Below are positions 20,545 to 31,841 of a stretch of 42,446 bases of DNA, in pieces. Made by a program: the position numbers and the translations under genes. Position 1 is the stretch's first letter, and each line of letters opens with the position of its first letter. Source of the DNA: Rhodocyclaceae bacterium (GTDB lineage Bacteria; Pseudomonadota; Gammaproteobacteria; Burkholderiales; Rhodocyclaceae). The notes under the pieces were generated by a model, which worked only from the letters and a program-made list of their open reading frames with translations, had not been told where the DNA came from and ran no database searches. Location: the NCBI GenBank assembly GCA_008933825.1, contig WBUF01000017.1, positions 1-42,446 of the forward strand, read 5' to 3'.

Positions 20545-20781
20545 ATGAGCAATAAAGGGCAACTTTTACAAGACCCGTTTCTCAATACGCTGCGCCGGGA
20601 GCACATCCCGGTGTCCATCTATCTGGTGAACGGCATCAAGCTGCAGGGGCAGGTCGAGTCATTCGACCAGTATGTCGTGCTGCTCAAGAATACCGTGACG
20701 CAAATGGTATACAAGCACGCCATTTCAACGGTCGTCCCGGCCCGCCCGGTCAATATCCCGCACGAGCACGGCGAGGGTTGA
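20545..20781 (+). CDS. hfq: RNA chaperone Hfq
   Basis: The 78-residue product is a complete Hfq. It has the Sm1 motif ([33 protein letters not shown]), the [18 protein letters not shown]m2 block with the YKH signature, and a short C-terminal tail ending HEHGEG. It assembles as a hexamer that pairs small RNAs with mRNAs. It is first in the hfq-hflX-hflK-hflC cluster. Confidence 0.98.
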   Translation: MSNKGQLLQDPFLNTLRREHIPVSIYLVNGIKLQGQVESFDQYVVLLKNTVTQMVYKHAISTVVPARPVNIPHEHGEG

Positions 20782-20784
20782 TGA

Positions 20785-20812
20785 CGGGCAGTCCCGGCCG
20801 GGCCGCTGCCCG
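20785..20812 (+). other. inverted repeat between hfq and hflX
   Basis: CGGGCAG (20785-20791) and CTGCCCG (20806-20812) are perfect inverted arms around a second GC palindrome, CCCGGCCGGG. There is no T tract, so it is not a standard terminator. In the transcript it could stabilise the hfq 3' end or attenuate hflX. Confidence 0.45.
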
Positions 20813-20830
20813 CCGATAGTCGCGAGCCAC

Positions 20831-21955
20831 ATGTTCGAACGTCCGGGCGGCGGCGAGAATGCGGTACTCGTCCAGTTGGACTTCGGCCAGAGAGACGTTC
20901 ACGAACGACTCGATGAGCTGAAAATGCTCGCTGCCTCGGCGGGTGCCGCCACCGTCGCCGTGGTGCAGGGACGCCGCGAGCGTCCCGACCCCGCGCTGTT
21001 CGCCGGCAAGGGCAAGGTCGCCGAGGTGGCCGACGCCATACGGGACACCGCCGCCGACATCGCCATCTTCAATCACGAGCTCTCCGCCGCCCAGCAGCGC
21101 AACCTGGAAAAGGAGCTCGGCTGCCGCGTCGTCGATCGCGCCAGCCTTATCCTCGACATCTTCGCCCAGCGTGCCAAGAGCCACGAGGGCAAACTGCAGG
21201 TCGAGCTGGCGCAACTTCAGCACCTGGCCACCCGCCTGGTGCGCGGCTGGACCCACCTGGAGCGGCAGAAAGGCGGCATCGGCCTGCGCGGTCCGGGGGA
21301 GACCCAGCTGGAGACCGACCGGCGGCTGCTCGGCAAGCGGGTCAAGGTACTGAAGGACCGCCTGAAGCAGCTGGAGCGCCAGCGCGCCGTGCGGCGACGA
21401 GCGAGGGCGCGACGGGAGATGCTGGCCGTATCGCTGGTCGGCTACACCAATGCCGGAAAATCCACCCTGTTCAATGCCCTCACCAAGGCCGGAGCCTATG
21501 CCGCCGACCAGCTGTTCGCCACGCTGGATACCACCTCGCGGCGGCTGTACCTGGAGGGACCGGGTCAGGCGGTCCTCTCCGATACGGTCGGCTTCATCCG
21601 CGACCTGCCGCATTCGCTCGTCGCGGCTTTTCATGCCACACTGGAAGAGACGGCATCCGCCGATCTGCTGCTTCACGTGGTCGATTCGGCAAGCGCCGAC
21701 CGTGATGCGCAGATAGAGGCTGTGAATGGCGTGCTGGGGGAAATCGGCGCTGCCCGGGTGCCGCAGATTATGGTCTGGAACAAGATCGATGCCACGGCTG
21801 TCGAAGCGGGGGTTGAGCGCGATGCCTATGGTAAAATCTGCCGCGTTCGCGTCAGTGCCAGAACCGGCGCCGGCCTCGATCTGTTGCGCCAGGCGCTGGC
21901 CGAAACGGCTCGGGAACATGCCGAACCCGTTTCGCCCGTCGTTAACGCCGCCTAA
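20831..21955 (+). CDS. hflX: GTPase HflX
   Basis: The 374-residue ribosome-associated GTPase has the HflX N-terminal domain with KGKVAEVAD and the FNHELSAAQQRNLEKELGCR block. A glycine-rich GLRGPGETQLETDRR segment follows, then G1 GYTNAGKST, G3 DTVGFIRDLP and G4 NKID. HflX splits stalled or stressed 70S ribosomes. Its position between hfq and hflK is conserved. Confidence 0.96.
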   Translation: MFERPGGGENAVLVQLDFGQRDVHERLDELKMLAASAGAATVAVVQGRRERPDPALFAGKGKVAEVADAIRDTAADIAIFNHELSAAQQRNLEKELGCRVVDRASLILDIFAQRAKSHEGKLQVELAQLQHLATRLVRGWTHLERQKGGIGLRGPGETQLETDRRLLGKRVKVLKDRLKQLERQRAVRRRARARREMLAVSLVGYTNAGKSTLFNALTKAGAYAADQLFATLDTTSRRLYLEGPGQAVLSDTVGFIRDLPHSLVAAFHATLEETASADLLLHVVDSASADRDAQIEAVNGVLGEIGAARVPQIMVWNKIDATAVEAGVERDAYGKICRVRVSARTGAGLDLLRQALAETAREHAEPVSPVVNAA

Positions 21956-22009
21956 CCTTTCTTCGTACTATTTCGTGCTATTCGCATCCCGATGATTACT
22001 GGCATTCTG

Positions 22010-23239
22010 ATGTCGCTGAATGACCCGCAGTGGGGCAACCGGCCGAACCAGGGTCCGCCCGATCTTGAGGATCTCTGGCGAGACTTCAACCGACGCCTCG
22101 CCGGCCTGTTCGGCAAGAAGGGCGGGGGTGGCAATGGCGGCGACGGTCCGCCGCGCCCGCCCATGAACGCCAGGGCCTTCGGCGGCGGCATCGGAGCGAT
22201 CATGGTGCTGGTGCTGGTCGTCTGGCTGGCGAGCGGCTTTTACATCGTCGATGCCAGCCAGCGCGGCGTGGTGCTGACCTTCGGCAAGTATTCCCAGACC
22301 ACCGAGGCCGGCCTGCGCTGGCGGCTGCCGTATCCGATTCAGACGCACGAGATCGTCAAGCTGTCCGACGTGCGCGTGGTCGAGGTTGGCTACCGTGGGT
22401 CGGACAAGAACCGGGTGCTGAAGGAAGCCCTGATGCTCACCGACGACGAGAATATCATCAACATCCAATTTGCCGTGCAGTGGTTCCTCAAGAACCCGGA
22501 GGAGTACCTGTTCAACAATCGCAATCCCGACGAGAGCGTGTTGCAGGCGGCCGAAACTGCGATGCGCGAGGTGGTCGGCAAAAGCAAGATGGACTTCGCC
22601 CTATACGAAGGCCGCGAGCAGGTGGCGGCGCAGGCCGCCAAGATCATGCAGGAGATACTTGACCGCTACGGCACCGGCATCATCGTGTCCAAGCTGACCC
22701 TGCAGAACGTACAGCCGCCCGAGCAGGTGCAGGCCGCCTTCGACGATGCCGTCAAGGCCGGCCAGGACCGCGACCGCCAGATCAACGAGGGCCAGGCCTA
22801 TGCCAACGATGTCATCCCGCGCGCGCGCGGAACCGCATCGCGCCTGCTGGAGGAAGCCGGCGGCTACAAGGCGCGCGTGGTGGCCAACGCCGAGGGCGAG
22901 GCGAGCCGCTTCAAGCAGGTGCTGGTCGAGTACAGCAAGGCGCCGGAGGTCACCCGCCAGCGCCTGTATCTGGACACCGTGCAGCAGGTGCTCTCCAGTA
23001 CAAGCAAGATCATGATCGACAGCAAGGGGGCGGGCAACCTGCTCTACCTGCCGCTCGATAAGCTGATGCAGGCGGCCGGTGCGCCCGCCGCAGCAGCCGC
23101 CTCGCCGGAAGCGCAGGCCTCCCCGCTGTCGAGGGGGATGCCCAACCTGGGCGTGGAAGCTCCCCCGCAGGTCGAGCGCTCCGACGCGGCGGCGCGCTCG
23201 CGGGACTCGCTGCGTTCGCGCGAGAGGGGGGAGCGCTGA
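22010..23239 (+). CDS. hflK: FtsH protease activity modulator HflK
   Basis: This is a 409-residue membrane-anchored SPFH protein. The N-terminus MSLNDPQWGNRP at ATG 22010 matches the family, so the in-frame ATG at 21992 was not used. A Gly-rich segment precedes the membrane span (about residues 60-82), and the SPFH/band 7 domain follows. The tail is Ala/Pro/Arg-rich. With HflC it forms the complex that controls FtsH. Its stop overlaps the hflC start (TGATG). Confidence 0.95.
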   Translation: MSLNDPQWGNRPNQGPPDLEDLWRDFNRRLAGLFGKKGGGGNGGDGPPRPPMNARAFGGGIGAIMVLVLVVWLASGFYIVDASQRGVVLTFGKYSQTTEAGLRWRLPYPIQTHEIVKLSDVRVVEVGYRGSDKNRVLKEALMLTDDENIINIQFAVQWFLKNPEEYLFNNRNPDESVLQAAETAMREVVGKSKMDFALYEGREQVAAQAAKIMQEILDRYGTGIIVSKLTLQNVQPPEQVQAAFDDAVKAGQDRDRQINEGQAYANDVIPRARGTASRLLEEAGGYKARVVANAEGEASRFKQVLVEYSKAPEVTRQRLYLDTVQQVLSSTSKIMIDSKGAGNLLYLPLDKLMQAAGAPAAAAASPEAQASPLSRGMPNLGVEAPPQVERSDAAARSRDSLRSRERGER

Positions 23240-24117
23240 TGAAACGCAACCTTCCCTTCGTCGCCGCCTTCGTTCTGGCCGTGCTGGCGGCCCTGGCCAT
23301 GTCGATGTTCACGGTCGACCAGCGCCGCTTCGCCATCGTCTTCCAGCTTGGGGAGATCAAGGATGTCATCACCGAGCCGGGCCTTAATCTCAAGTGGCCA
23401 CTGATCCAGAACGTGCGCTATTTCGACAAGCGCATCCTCACTTACGACTCGCCGGAGCCCGAGCGCTTCATTACCTCCGAGAAGAAGCCCGTGCTGGTCG
23501 ATGCCTTCGTCAAGTGGCGCATCATCGATGTGCGCCAGTACTACATCTCCGTGCAGGGCGACGAGGCGCGCGCCCATGTTCGCCTGTCGCAGACGGTGAA
23601 TGCCGGCCTGCGCGAGGAGTTCGGCAGGCGCAGCGTGCACGACGTTGTTTCCGGCGTGCGCGACAAGATCATGGATGACGTGCGCACCAAGGCCGACGCC
23701 GACGCGCGCGCCATTGGTGTGCAGATCGTGGACGTGCGCCTGAAGCGGGTTGACCTGCCCCAGGAAGTCTCCGAATCGGTCTACCGGCGCATGGAGACCG
23801 AGCGCAAGCGCGTCGCCAACGAGCTGCGTTCGAAAGGCGCGGCGGAAGCGGAGAAAATCCGCGCCGACGCCGACAGGCAGCGCGAAGTCATCGTCGCCGA
23901 GGCCTACCGGGACGCCCAGCGCCTGAAGGGCGAGGGGGACGCCAAGGCCGCTGCCATCTACGCCGCCGCCTTCGGCCAGAACCCGGAGTTCTATGCCTTC
24001 TACCGCAGTCTCGAAGCCTACCGCGCCAGCTTCCGAAGCAAGAGCGACGTGCTGGTGATCGAGCCGAACTCCGAGTTCTTCAAGTATCTGAAGAGCACCG
24101 GCAAGGGCGGCAAGTGA
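23239..24117 (+). CDS. hflC: protease modulator HflC
   Basis: The 292-residue protein has an N-terminal membrane segment (FVAAFVLAVLAALAMSMFTV), a band 7 domain and a conserved C-terminal half (RMETERKRVANELRSKGAAE, then AFYRSLEAYRASF). It is the partner of HflK in the FtsH-associated periplasmic assembly. The two genes are translationally coupled. Confidence 0.96.
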   Translation: MKRNLPFVAAFVLAVLAALAMSMFTVDQRRFAIVFQLGEIKDVITEPGLNLKWPLIQNVRYFDKRILTYDSPEPERFITSEKKPVLVDAFVKWRIIDVRQYYISVQGDEARAHVRLSQTVNAGLREEFGRRSVHDVVSGVRDKIMDDVRTKADADARAIGVQIVDVRLKRVDLPQEVSESVYRRMETERKRVANELRSKGAAEAEKIRADADRQREVIVAEAYRDAQRLKGEGDAKAAAIYAAAFGQNPEFYAFYRSLEAYRASFRSKSDVLVIEPNSEFFKYLKSTGKGGK

Positions 24118-24121
24118 AGCC

Positions 24122-24307
24122 GTGGTAACCACGCTGCTGACGGCGTTCGCGCTCATGCTCGTGTTCGAGGGATTGCTGCCCTTCGTTGCCCCGCGGGCCT
24201 GGCGCGACGCCTTTCGCCGCCTCACCGAACTGGCCGACGGACAGATCCGCTTCATCGGCCTTTCCTCGATTATTGCCGGCCTCATTCTCCTGCTGATCTT
24301 TACGTAG
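24122..24307 (+). CDS. DUF2065 family small membrane protein (YjeT-like)
   Basis: This is a 61-residue protein from GTG 24122 with two hydrophobic segments (residues about 3-22 and 43-60) joined by a charged loop [21 protein letters not shown]. It matches YjeT/DUF2065, which is commonly encoded right after hflC. The function is unknown. hisZ begins 3 bases after its stop. Confidence 0.88.
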   Translation: MVTTLLTAFALMLVFEGLLPFVAPRAWRDAFRRLTELADGQIRFIGLSSIIAGLILLLIFT

Positions 24308-24309
24308 CC

Positions 24310-26783
<2,474 letters not shown>

Positions 26784-26792
26784 CGAACAAAT

Positions 26793-26822
26793 AAAAAAGC
26801 CGGTCAGCGACCGGCTTTTTGC
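26793..26822. terminator. bidirectional terminator between purA and tRNA-Leu
   Basis: The stem AAGCCGGTC / GACCGGCTT (26797-26805 with 26809-26817) has an A tract on its left and a T tract on its right, so it can stop both the purA transcript and the convergent tRNA transcript. Confidence 0.88.
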
Positions 26823-26834
26823 TTTAATGAATCT

Positions 26835-26921
26835 TGGTGCCCAGAAGAGGACTCGAACCTCCACAGTGTTGCCACCGCTAGGACCTGAACCTAGTGCGTC
26901 TACCAATTCCGCCATCTGGGC
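26835..26921 (-). tRNA. tRNA-Leu (anticodon CAG)
   Basis: Read on the minus strand it begins GCCCAGATGGCGGAATTGG and ends in TTCTGGGCA plus an encoded CCA. The anticodon stem CTAGG/CCTAG holds the loop TTCAGGT, giving anticodon CAG. A long variable arm and the T-loop GGTTCGAGTCC fit a class II leucine tRNA. The acceptor arms GCCCAGA and TCTGGGC pair fully. Confidence 0.96.
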
Positions 26922-26933
26922 AAAGAGGGCGCA

Positions 26934-26961
26934 ATTTTAAAGGAAAGAAGCGTTTTGTCAA
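26934..26961 (-). promoter_or_regulatory. sigma-70 promoter of tRNA-Leu, overlapping the rnr start
   Basis: On the minus strand a perfect -35 box TTGACA (26961-26956), a 16-base spacer and TAAAAT (26939-26934) end 12 bases before the tRNA 5' end. The -35 box overlaps the TTG start codon of the divergent rnr gene. Confidence 0.7.
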
Positions 26962-29168
26962 ACAAGCCGAGCCGCACACGCAAGAGCGATCCGCACTACG
27001 AACGCGAGTCGGGAAAATACGAAAATCCCCTGCCCAGCCGCGAGTACGTGCTGTCGACCCTCGCCGAGCGCGGCGTACCCCTGTCTTTCGAGGCGATGGC
27101 CGACCTGCTCGACATCGGGGAGTATGAGTTCGATGCCTTCCAGCGCCGCCTGGGCGCCATGCAGCGCGACGGCCAGATCATGCAGAACCGCCGCGGCGAC
27201 TACCTCATTCCGGACAAGGCCGACCTGATTCGCGGCCGCGTCGAAGGCCATCCCGACGGCTACGGTTTCCTGGTGCGCGAGGACGAAGGCCCCGACCTGT
27301 TTCTCGGGCCGAAGGAAATGGACAAGGTACTGCATGGCGACCGCGTCATGGCGCGCATCGTCGGCCTGGACCGGCGCGGCCGCCCGGAAGGCAAGATCGT
27401 CGAAGTGCTGGAGCGGGCCAACCACCGTGTCGTCGGCCGCGTGCACAACGAGCATGGCGTGCTGTTCGTCGTGGCCGAGAACCGGCGCATCAGCCAGGAC
27501 ATCCTCGTCGCCCCGGGCGGCAAGCGGCCCAAGGCCGGGCAGGTGGTGGTGGTGGAGATCATCGAGCAGCCCTCCAAGCAGGCCCAGCCGATCGGCAAGG
27601 TGGTCGAGGTGCTCGGCAACTATGCCGATCCCGGCATGGAGATCGAGATCGCGCTGAGGAAGCACGAGCTGCCCTTCGAGTTTTCCCGTGAAGGCCAGGC
27701 CGAGGCGAAGAAATTGCCGGATGCCGTGCGCAAGGCGGACTGGAAATGGGAGGGCGGCGCGCGCGAGGACATCCGCCACCTGCCGCTGGTGACCATCGAC
27801 GGCGAGACGGCAAAGGATTTCGACGACGCCGTCTTCTGCGAGCGCCAGGGCAAGGACGGCAAGGGCGGCTTCCGCCTGGTCGTCGCCATCGCCGACGTCA
27901 GTCACTATGTGCAGACGGGGCGCGCGCTCGATCGCGACGCCTTCGAGCGCGGCAACTCGGTGTACTTCCCGCGCCGTGTCATCCCGATGCTGCCGGAGAA
28001 GCTCTCCAACGGTCTGTGCTCGCTCAACCCGCAGGTCGAGCGCCTGTGCATGGTCTGTGACATGGCCATCGCCGCCAACGGCGTCATCAAGCGCTACCGC
28101 TTCTACCCGGCGGTGATGTATTCCCACGCCCGGCTCACCTACAACGAGGTGGCCGAGGCGCTCTACGAGGAAAAGTCAGTCGCCGCAGGACGGCAAGCTG
28201 GGCTGCTGCCGCACCTGAAGAACCTGGATGCGCTCTACCGCGTGCTGGTGAAGGCGCGCTGGGCGCGCGGCGCCATCGATTTCGAGACGGTCGAGACGCA
28301 GATGATCTTCGACGAGCAGGGCAAGATCGCGCGCATCGTGCCGTCGGGCCGCAACGACGCTCACCGCATCATCGAGGAATGCATGCTGGCGGCCAACGTC
28401 TGCGCCTCGGACTTCCTGCACGAGAACGAGCATGCCGCGCTCTACCGCATCCACGAGGGGCCGACGCCGGAGAAGCTGGAGAAGCTGCGCGAGTTCCTCA
28501 AGGAGTTCGGCCTGCAGCTGACCGGCGGGGACGAGCCGCATGCCAAGGACTACGCCAGGCTGCTGGAGAAGGTGAAGGGGCGGCCGGACATGCAGCTCCT
28601 GCAGACGGTGATGCTGCGCTCCCTGCAGCAGGCGGTCTACAGCCCGGACAACGTCGGCCACTTCGGCCTCGCCTACGAGTCGTACACGCACTTCACCTCG
28701 CCCATCCGGCGCTATCCCGATCTGCTCATCCATCGCGCCATCAAGGCGGTGCTGCAGGGGGAGAAATTCCGGCCCGGCAACTGGTCGGAGATCGGCATCC
28801 ACTGCTCGCAGACGGAACGCCGTGCCGACGAAGCGACGCGCGACGTCGAGTCCTGGCTGAAGTGCTACTACATGCAGGACCGCATCGGCGAGGAATTCGC
28901 CGGCAGCGTTTCCGCCGTCACGTCGTTCGGCATCTTCGTCGCGCTCGACGACGTCTTCGTCGAAGGGCTGGTGCACATCTCCGACCTCGGCAGCGACTAC
29001 TTCCACTACGACGATGCCAAGCACCAGCTGGTCGGCGAACGCACCGGACGTCGCTTCCGCCTGGCCGACCGCGTGCGCGTGCAGCTCGTGCGGGTGGACA
29101 TGGAGGCGAGCAAGATCGATTTCCGCCTGGCCGAGGAGGAAGGCGGAAAGGGCCGGCGGCGTGGCTGA
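26955..29168 (+). CDS. rnr: ribonuclease R
   Basis: The 737-residue 3'-5' exoribonuclease has an N-terminal winged-helix region ([21 protein letters not shown]), cold-shock domains and an RNB catalytic domain with the metal-binding block DFDDAVFCE around residue 290. It ends with an S1 domain ([24 protein letters not shown]) and a short basic tail. The start used is TTG 26955, 8 bases after AAGGA, because no ATG or GTG precedes the conserved N-terminus. A copy of the AAAAGTCAGTC repeat lies in the RNB domain at about residues 406-414 ([12 protein letters not shown]), where relatives differ. rlmB overlaps its end by 8 bases. Confidence 0.95.
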   Translation: MSNKPSRTRKSDPHYERESGKYENPLPSREYVLSTLAERGVPLSFEAMADLLDIGEYEFDAFQRRLGAMQRDGQIMQNRRGDYLIPDKADLIRGRVEGHPDGYGFLVREDEGPDLFLGPKEMDKVLHGDRVMARIVGLDRRGRPEGKIVEVLERANHRVVGRVHNEHGVLFVVAENRRISQDILVAPGGKRPKAGQVVVVEIIEQPSKQAQPIGKVVEVLGNYADPGMEIEIALRKHELPFEFSREGQAEAKKLPDAVRKADWKWEGGAREDIRHLPLVTIDGETAKDFDDAVFCERQGKDGKGGFRLVVAIADVSHYVQTGRALDRDAFERGNSVYFPRRVIPMLPEKLSNGLCSLNPQVERLCMVCDMAIAANGVIKRYRFYPAVMYSHARLTYNEVAEALYEEKSVAAGRQAGLLPHLKNLDALYRVLVKARWARGAIDFETVETQMIFDEQGKIARIVPSGRNDAHRIIEECMLAANVCASDFLHENEHAALYRIHEGPTPEKLEKLREFLKEFGLQLTGGDEPHAKDYARLLEKVKGRPDMQLLQTVMLRSLQQAVYSPDNVGHFGLAYESYTHFTSPIRRYPDLLIHRAIKAVLQGEKFRPGNWSEIGIHCSQTERRADEATRDVESWLKCYYMQDRIGEEFAGSVSAVTSFGIFVALDDVFVEGLVHISDLGSDYFHYDDAKHQLVGERTGRRFRLADRVRVQLVRVDMEASKIDFRLAEEEGGKGRRRG
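28172..28197 (+). repeat. dispersed AAAAGTCAGTC repeat, copy 2 (inside rnr)
   Basis: It reads AAAAGTCAGTC followed by GCCGCAGGACGGCAA. It is translated in frame as KSVAAGRQ between two conserved blocks of RNase R. The arms GCCG and CGGC can form a small hairpin around CAGGA. Confidence 0.75.
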
Positions 29169-29919
29169 GACCCGCTTCATTTACGGTTTCCATGCCGTGA
29201 ATGCCCGCCTGCGCCAGAGTGCCGGCAGCGTGCAGGAAATCTACCTAGCAGCCGGACGGCAGGACGGCCGCACGCGCGACCTCGTCAGGCTGGCCGAGGC
29301 GCAGGGTGTGCGCGTGATTTCGACCGACCCGGCGCGCCTCGACGGCATGGCCGGCGGCCAGTGCGCGCGCCACCAGGGCGTGGTGGCGCGTGTCAGCGCC
29401 GCGCAGCGCCATGTCACGCTGGACGACGTGCTCGATACGCTCTCTGAGCCGGCCCTGCTGCTGGTGCTCGACGGCGTGCAGGACCCGCACAACCTCGGCG
29501 CCTGCCTGCGGGTGGCCGATGCCGCCGGCGCGCATGCCGTGGTGGCGCCCAAGGACCGTGCGGTAGGACTCAACGCCACGGCCGTCAAGGTCGCCTGCGG
29601 CGCCGCCGATAGCGTGCCCTATGTCACCGTCACCAACCTGGCGCGAGCTCTGCGCGAGATGCAGGAGCGGGGAGTATGGACGGCGGGAGCCGACGCCGGG
29701 GCGAAAGGGGACATATACGGCGCCGACCTCAAGGTACCCCTGGCGCTGGTGCTGGGCGCCGAGGGCAGCGGCCTGCGCCGGCTGACGCGGGAAACCTGCG
29801 ACGCACTGGTGCGCATCCCCATGCACGGCAGCGTCGAGAGCCTCAACGTTTCCGTCGCCAGCGGCATCTGCCTGTTCGAGGCCCGGCGCCAGAGGTGCGG
29901 GGGCGCTACAAGCACTTGA
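29161..29919 (+). CDS. rlmB: 23S rRNA (guanosine(2251)-2'-O)-methyltransferase
   Basis: This is a 252-residue SPOUT (SpoU) methyltransferase from GTG 29161. The N-terminal substrate-binding domain has [14 protein letters not shown]. The three SpoU motifs are [26 protein letters not shown] and [22 protein letters not shown]. It follows rnr, as in E. coli. The stop codon overlaps the -35 box of the rpsF promoter. Confidence 0.95.
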   Translation: MAETRFIYGFHAVNARLRQSAGSVQEIYLAAGRQDGRTRDLVRLAEAQGVRVISTDPARLDGMAGGQCARHQGVVARVSAAQRHVTLDDVLDTLSEPALLLVLDGVQDPHNLGACLRVADAAGAHAVVAPKDRAVGLNATAVKVACGAADSVPYVTVTNLARALREMQERGVWTAGADAGAKGDIYGADLKVPLALVLGAEGSGLRRLTRETCDALVRIPMHGSVESLNVSVASGICLFEARRQRCGGATST

Positions 29920-29944
29920 TTTGCCGCGTTTGTGCGGTTAAAAT
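29916..29944 (+). promoter_or_regulatory. promoter of the rpsF operon
   Basis: TTGATT (29916-29921) and TAAAAT (29939-29944) are separated by 17 bases and lie 66 bases before the rpsF start. Confidence 0.6.
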
Positions 29945-29964
29945 GATCGGCTTTCGCAACCTTG

Positions 29965-29988
29965 CCCCACCGCGCGCATGGCGGGGGG
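29965..29988 (+). promoter_or_regulatory. candidate S6:S18 autoregulatory hairpin in the rpsF leader
   Basis: CCCC-A-CCGC (29965-29973) pairs with GCGG-GGGG (29981-29988), leaving a bulged A next to CCG, 12 bases before the Shine-Dalgarno AAGGAG. In many bacteria the rpsF leader holds a stem with a CCG-containing bulge that binds the S6:S18 complex and represses the operon. The location fits, but the exact motif was not verified. Confidence 0.45.
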
Positions 29989-30009
29989 TATAACCCAGAA
30001 GGAGACTGC

Positions 30010-30390
30010 ATGCGACATTACGAAATCGTTTTCATCGTCCATCCGGACCAGAGCGAGCAGGTGCCCGCGATGATCGAGCGCTACAAGGGGCTCGTCACCG
30101 GCCGCGCCGGCCAGATCCACCGCCTCGAGGACTGGGGCCGCCGTCAGCTGGCCTACCCGATCCAGAAGGTGCACAAGGCGCACTACGTGCTCATGAACAT
30201 CGAGTGCGACGGCGAGACGCTGACCGAGCTGGAGCACGCCTTCAAGTTCAACGATGCCGTGCTGCGCCACCTCACGGTCAAGATGCGCCATGCCGTGGTG
30301 ACGCCTTCGCCGATGATGAAGGAAGAGAAGGCCAAGTCGCTGACGCCGGCGGCAGAAGAGGCGAAGCCCGCCGAACAACCCGCAGCCTGA
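30010..30390 (+). CDS. rpsF: 30S ribosomal protein S6
   Basis: This 126-residue S6 protein starts [19 protein letters not shown] after a good ribosome binding site (AGAAGGAGACTGC). The core has [21 protein letters not shown]. The C-terminal tail is Ala/Glu/Pro-rich, as is usual. It pairs with S18 on the central domain of 16S rRNA. The order rpsF-priB-rpsR-rplI is standard. Confidence 0.98.
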   Translation: MRHYEIVFIVHPDQSEQVPAMIERYKGLVTGRAGQIHRLEDWGRRQLAYPIQKVHKAHYVLMNIECDGETLTELEHAFKFNDAVLRHLTVKMRHAVVTPSPMMKEEKAKSLTPAAEEAKPAEQPAA

Positions 30391-30391
30391 T

Positions 30392-30715
30392 GTGACGGCG
30401 CCGCAGAACCGGCTGGCGATCACCGGGAGCATCATCGAACTGGAGCAACTGCGCCACACCCCGGCGGGCGTTCCGGTGCTGAACTTCAGAATCGGGCACA
30501 TCTCGGAGCAGATCGAAGCCGGACAGGCGCGCAAGGCCGAGTGTGAATTGCCGGTCGTGGCGCTGGGGGAACTGGCCCGGCTCATGCAGGGCGCCAGACC
30601 CGGGGACGAAGTGAGGCTGACCGGCTTTCTCGCCGCGAAAAGCCTGAAATCGAAGCAGCCGGTGCTGCATGTTGAACGAATCGAATTTACGGAAGGAATG
30701 AACCATGGCATTTAA
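30392..30715 (+). CDS. priB: primosomal replication protein N (PriB)
   Basis: This 107-residue OB-fold protein starts at GTG 30392. It has [23 protein letters not shown] at the N-terminus and [21 protein letters not shown] near the end, typical of PriB. It binds single-stranded DNA and helps PriA restart replication forks. It lies 1 base after rpsF, and its last 11 bases overlap the rpsR start. Confidence 0.95.
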   Translation: MTAPQNRLAITGSIIELEQLRHTPAGVPVLNFRIGHISEQIEAGQARKAECELPVVALGELARLMQGARPGDEVRLTGFLAAKSLKSKQPVLHVERIEFTEGMNHGI

Positions 30716-30986
30716 ACCGAAAGGCGGCAAGGACGCCAAGAAGCGCAAGGACGACAAGGGCTCGCGCGGCATGTTCAAGCGGCGCAAGTTCTGCCGCTTC
30801 ACCGCCGAGAAGATTGCGGAGATCGACTACAAGGACGTCGATATCCTGAAGGACTTCATCACCGAGAACGGCAAGATCATGCCGGCGCGCATCACCGGGA
30901 CCAAGACCGGCTACCAGCGCCAGCTGTCCACCGCCATCAAGCGCGCGCGCTTCCTGGCGCTGATGCCCTACACCGACCTGCACTGA
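30705..30986 (+). CDS. rpsR: 30S ribosomal protein S18
   Basis: This 93-residue S18 protein has the core block [20 protein letters not shown] and a basic lysine-rich N-terminus. It ends with [14 protein letters not shown]. An SD-like GGAAGGAA precedes ATG 30705 inside priB. Confidence 0.98.
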   Translation: MAFKPKGGKDAKKRKDDKGSRGMFKRRKFCRFTAEKIAEIDYKDVDILKDFITENGKIMPARITGTKTGYQRQLSTAIKRARFLALMPYTDLH

Positions 30987-31000
30987 GTGAGGGAACGACC

Positions 31001-31450
31001 ATGCAAGTGATTCTGATGGAAAAAGTGGTCAACCTCGGCAACCTGGGTGACGTCGTCAAGGTGCGCGACGGCTTTGCGCGCAACTACCTCATCCCGCAGG
31101 GCAAGGCCAAGCGAGTCACGCCGGAAAACCTGGCCGAGTTCGAAAAGCGCCGGGCCGAACTGGAGCGTCAGCAGGCCGAGAAACTCACCGGTGCCCAGGA
31201 GAAGGCCGCCAGGCTGGAAGGCCTGATGGTGCAGATTACCCGCAAGGCGGGCGTGGACGGCCGCCTGTTCGGATCGGTCACCAACTTCGACATCGCCGAG
31301 GCGCTTCAGGCGCAGGGGCATGAAGTCGACAAAGCCGACATCCGTCTTCCGCAAGGCCCGCTGAAACTGATTGGCGATGTGCCGGTGCAAATCGCTCTGC
31401 ACAGCGACGTTGTCGCCACCATCACCGTATCGGTGCTGGGCGAACACTGA
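31001..31450 (+). CDS. rplI: 50S ribosomal protein L9
   Basis: This 149-residue L9 protein has the N-terminal [19 protein letters not shown] signature, a long connecting helix and a C-terminal domain with [20 protein letters not shown]. It is last in the rpsF operon and is followed by a strong terminator. Confidence 0.98.
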   Translation: MQVILMEKVVNLGNLGDVVKVRDGFARNYLIPQGKAKRVTPENLAEFEKRRAELERQQAEKLTGAQEKAARLEGLMVQITRKAGVDGRLFGSVTNFDIAEALQAQGHEVDKADIRLPQGPLKLIGDVPVQIALHSDVVATITVSVLGEH

Positions 31451-31470
31451 GCGTTGCGACTGCACAACAA

Positions 31471-31497
31471 AAAAGGGGCCGCGCGAGCGGCCCTTTT
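31471..31497. terminator. bidirectional terminator between rplI and tRNA-Ser
   Basis: GGGCCGC (31476-31482) pairs with GCGGCCC (31487-31493) around GCGA, flanked by an A tract on the left and TTTT on the right. It can end both the rpsF operon and the opposing tRNA-Ser transcript. Confidence 0.88.
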
Positions 31498-31510
31498 CAA
31501 CTCTGCATTC

Positions 31511-31600
31511 TGGCGGAGAGAGAGGGATTCGAACCCTCGATACGTTTTACCGTATACACACTTTCCAGGCGTGCGCCTTCGACCACTCGGCCATCTCTCC
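31511..31600 (-). tRNA. tRNA-Ser (anticodon GGA)
   Basis: On the minus strand it begins GGAGAGATGGCCGAGTGG and ends CTCTCTCC-G-CCA, with CCA encoded. The anticodon arm CACGC-CTGGAAA-GTGTG gives anticodon GGA. A long variable arm (TATACGGTAAAACGTATC) marks it as a serine tRNA. Confidence 0.96.
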
Positions 31601-31611
31601 GGGAGGGGCGC

Positions 31612-31620
31612 ATTCTACCA
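31612..31620 (-). promoter_or_regulatory. extended -10 promoter of tRNA-Ser
   Basis: On the minus strand, TG-G-TAGAAT ends 12 bases before the tRNA 5' end. I see no good -35 box, which is tolerated with an extended -10. Confidence 0.45.
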
Positions 31621-31695
31621 GAAAGACCAGGACAGCCGGCGGCTGGATCATCGGCAGCGGATGCCGGCGATGGCTCCGGGAGGAGGGCGGAGTTT

Positions 31696-31704
31696 TGATA
31701 CAAT
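31696..31704 (+). promoter_or_regulatory. extended -10 promoter of the SRP RNA
   Basis: TG-A-TACAAT lies immediately before the RNA, with its end about 4 to 7 bases from the likely 5' nucleotide. No clear -35 box is seen. Confidence 0.5.
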
Positions 31705-31707
31705 GCC

Positions 31708-31812
31708 GTGCGGCGGGTCTCCCCGCATTGCAGGGTGGTGAACCTGGTCAGGTCCGGAAGGAAGCAGCCACAGCCATTGACTGCAAGTGCCGGGGGTCAG
31801 GCTCGCCGCACC
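31708..31812 (+). ncRNA. ffs: signal recognition particle RNA, small (4.5S) type
   Basis: The apical domain is unmistakable: GGTGGTGAACCTGGTCAGG, then TCCGGAAGGAAGCAGCCA with the GGAA tetraloop and the symmetric loop that binds Ffh. The terminal stem GTGCGGCG (31708-31715) pairs with CGCCGCAC (31804-31811). The length is about 105 bases. Location just upstream of dnaX is common in betaproteobacteria. Ends are set by the stem and may be off by a few bases. Confidence 0.95.
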
Positions 31813-31825
31813 AAAACTCCCCCTC

Positions 31826-31834
31826 TGATAAAAT
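31826..31834 (+). promoter_or_regulatory. candidate extended -10 promoter of dnaX
   Basis: TG-A-TAAAAT is 8 bases upstream of the dnaX ATG and 14 bases after the SRP RNA. If used, the dnaX mRNA would be leaderless or nearly so, so transcription from upstream remains possible. Confidence 0.35.
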
Positions 31835-31841
31835 CAGGCGC

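Noticed and set aside
27897..27903. Another GTCAGTC in rnr (and one in accA near 2667)
   Set aside because: They lack the AAA prefix and the downstream similarity, and encode conserved residues (DVSHYV; RGQSEA).
31371..31841. N-terminal extension of dnaX through the tRNA-Ser and SRP RNA region
   Set aside because: The extension covers structural RNA genes and a terminator, and DnaX proteins begin at [12 protein letters not shown].
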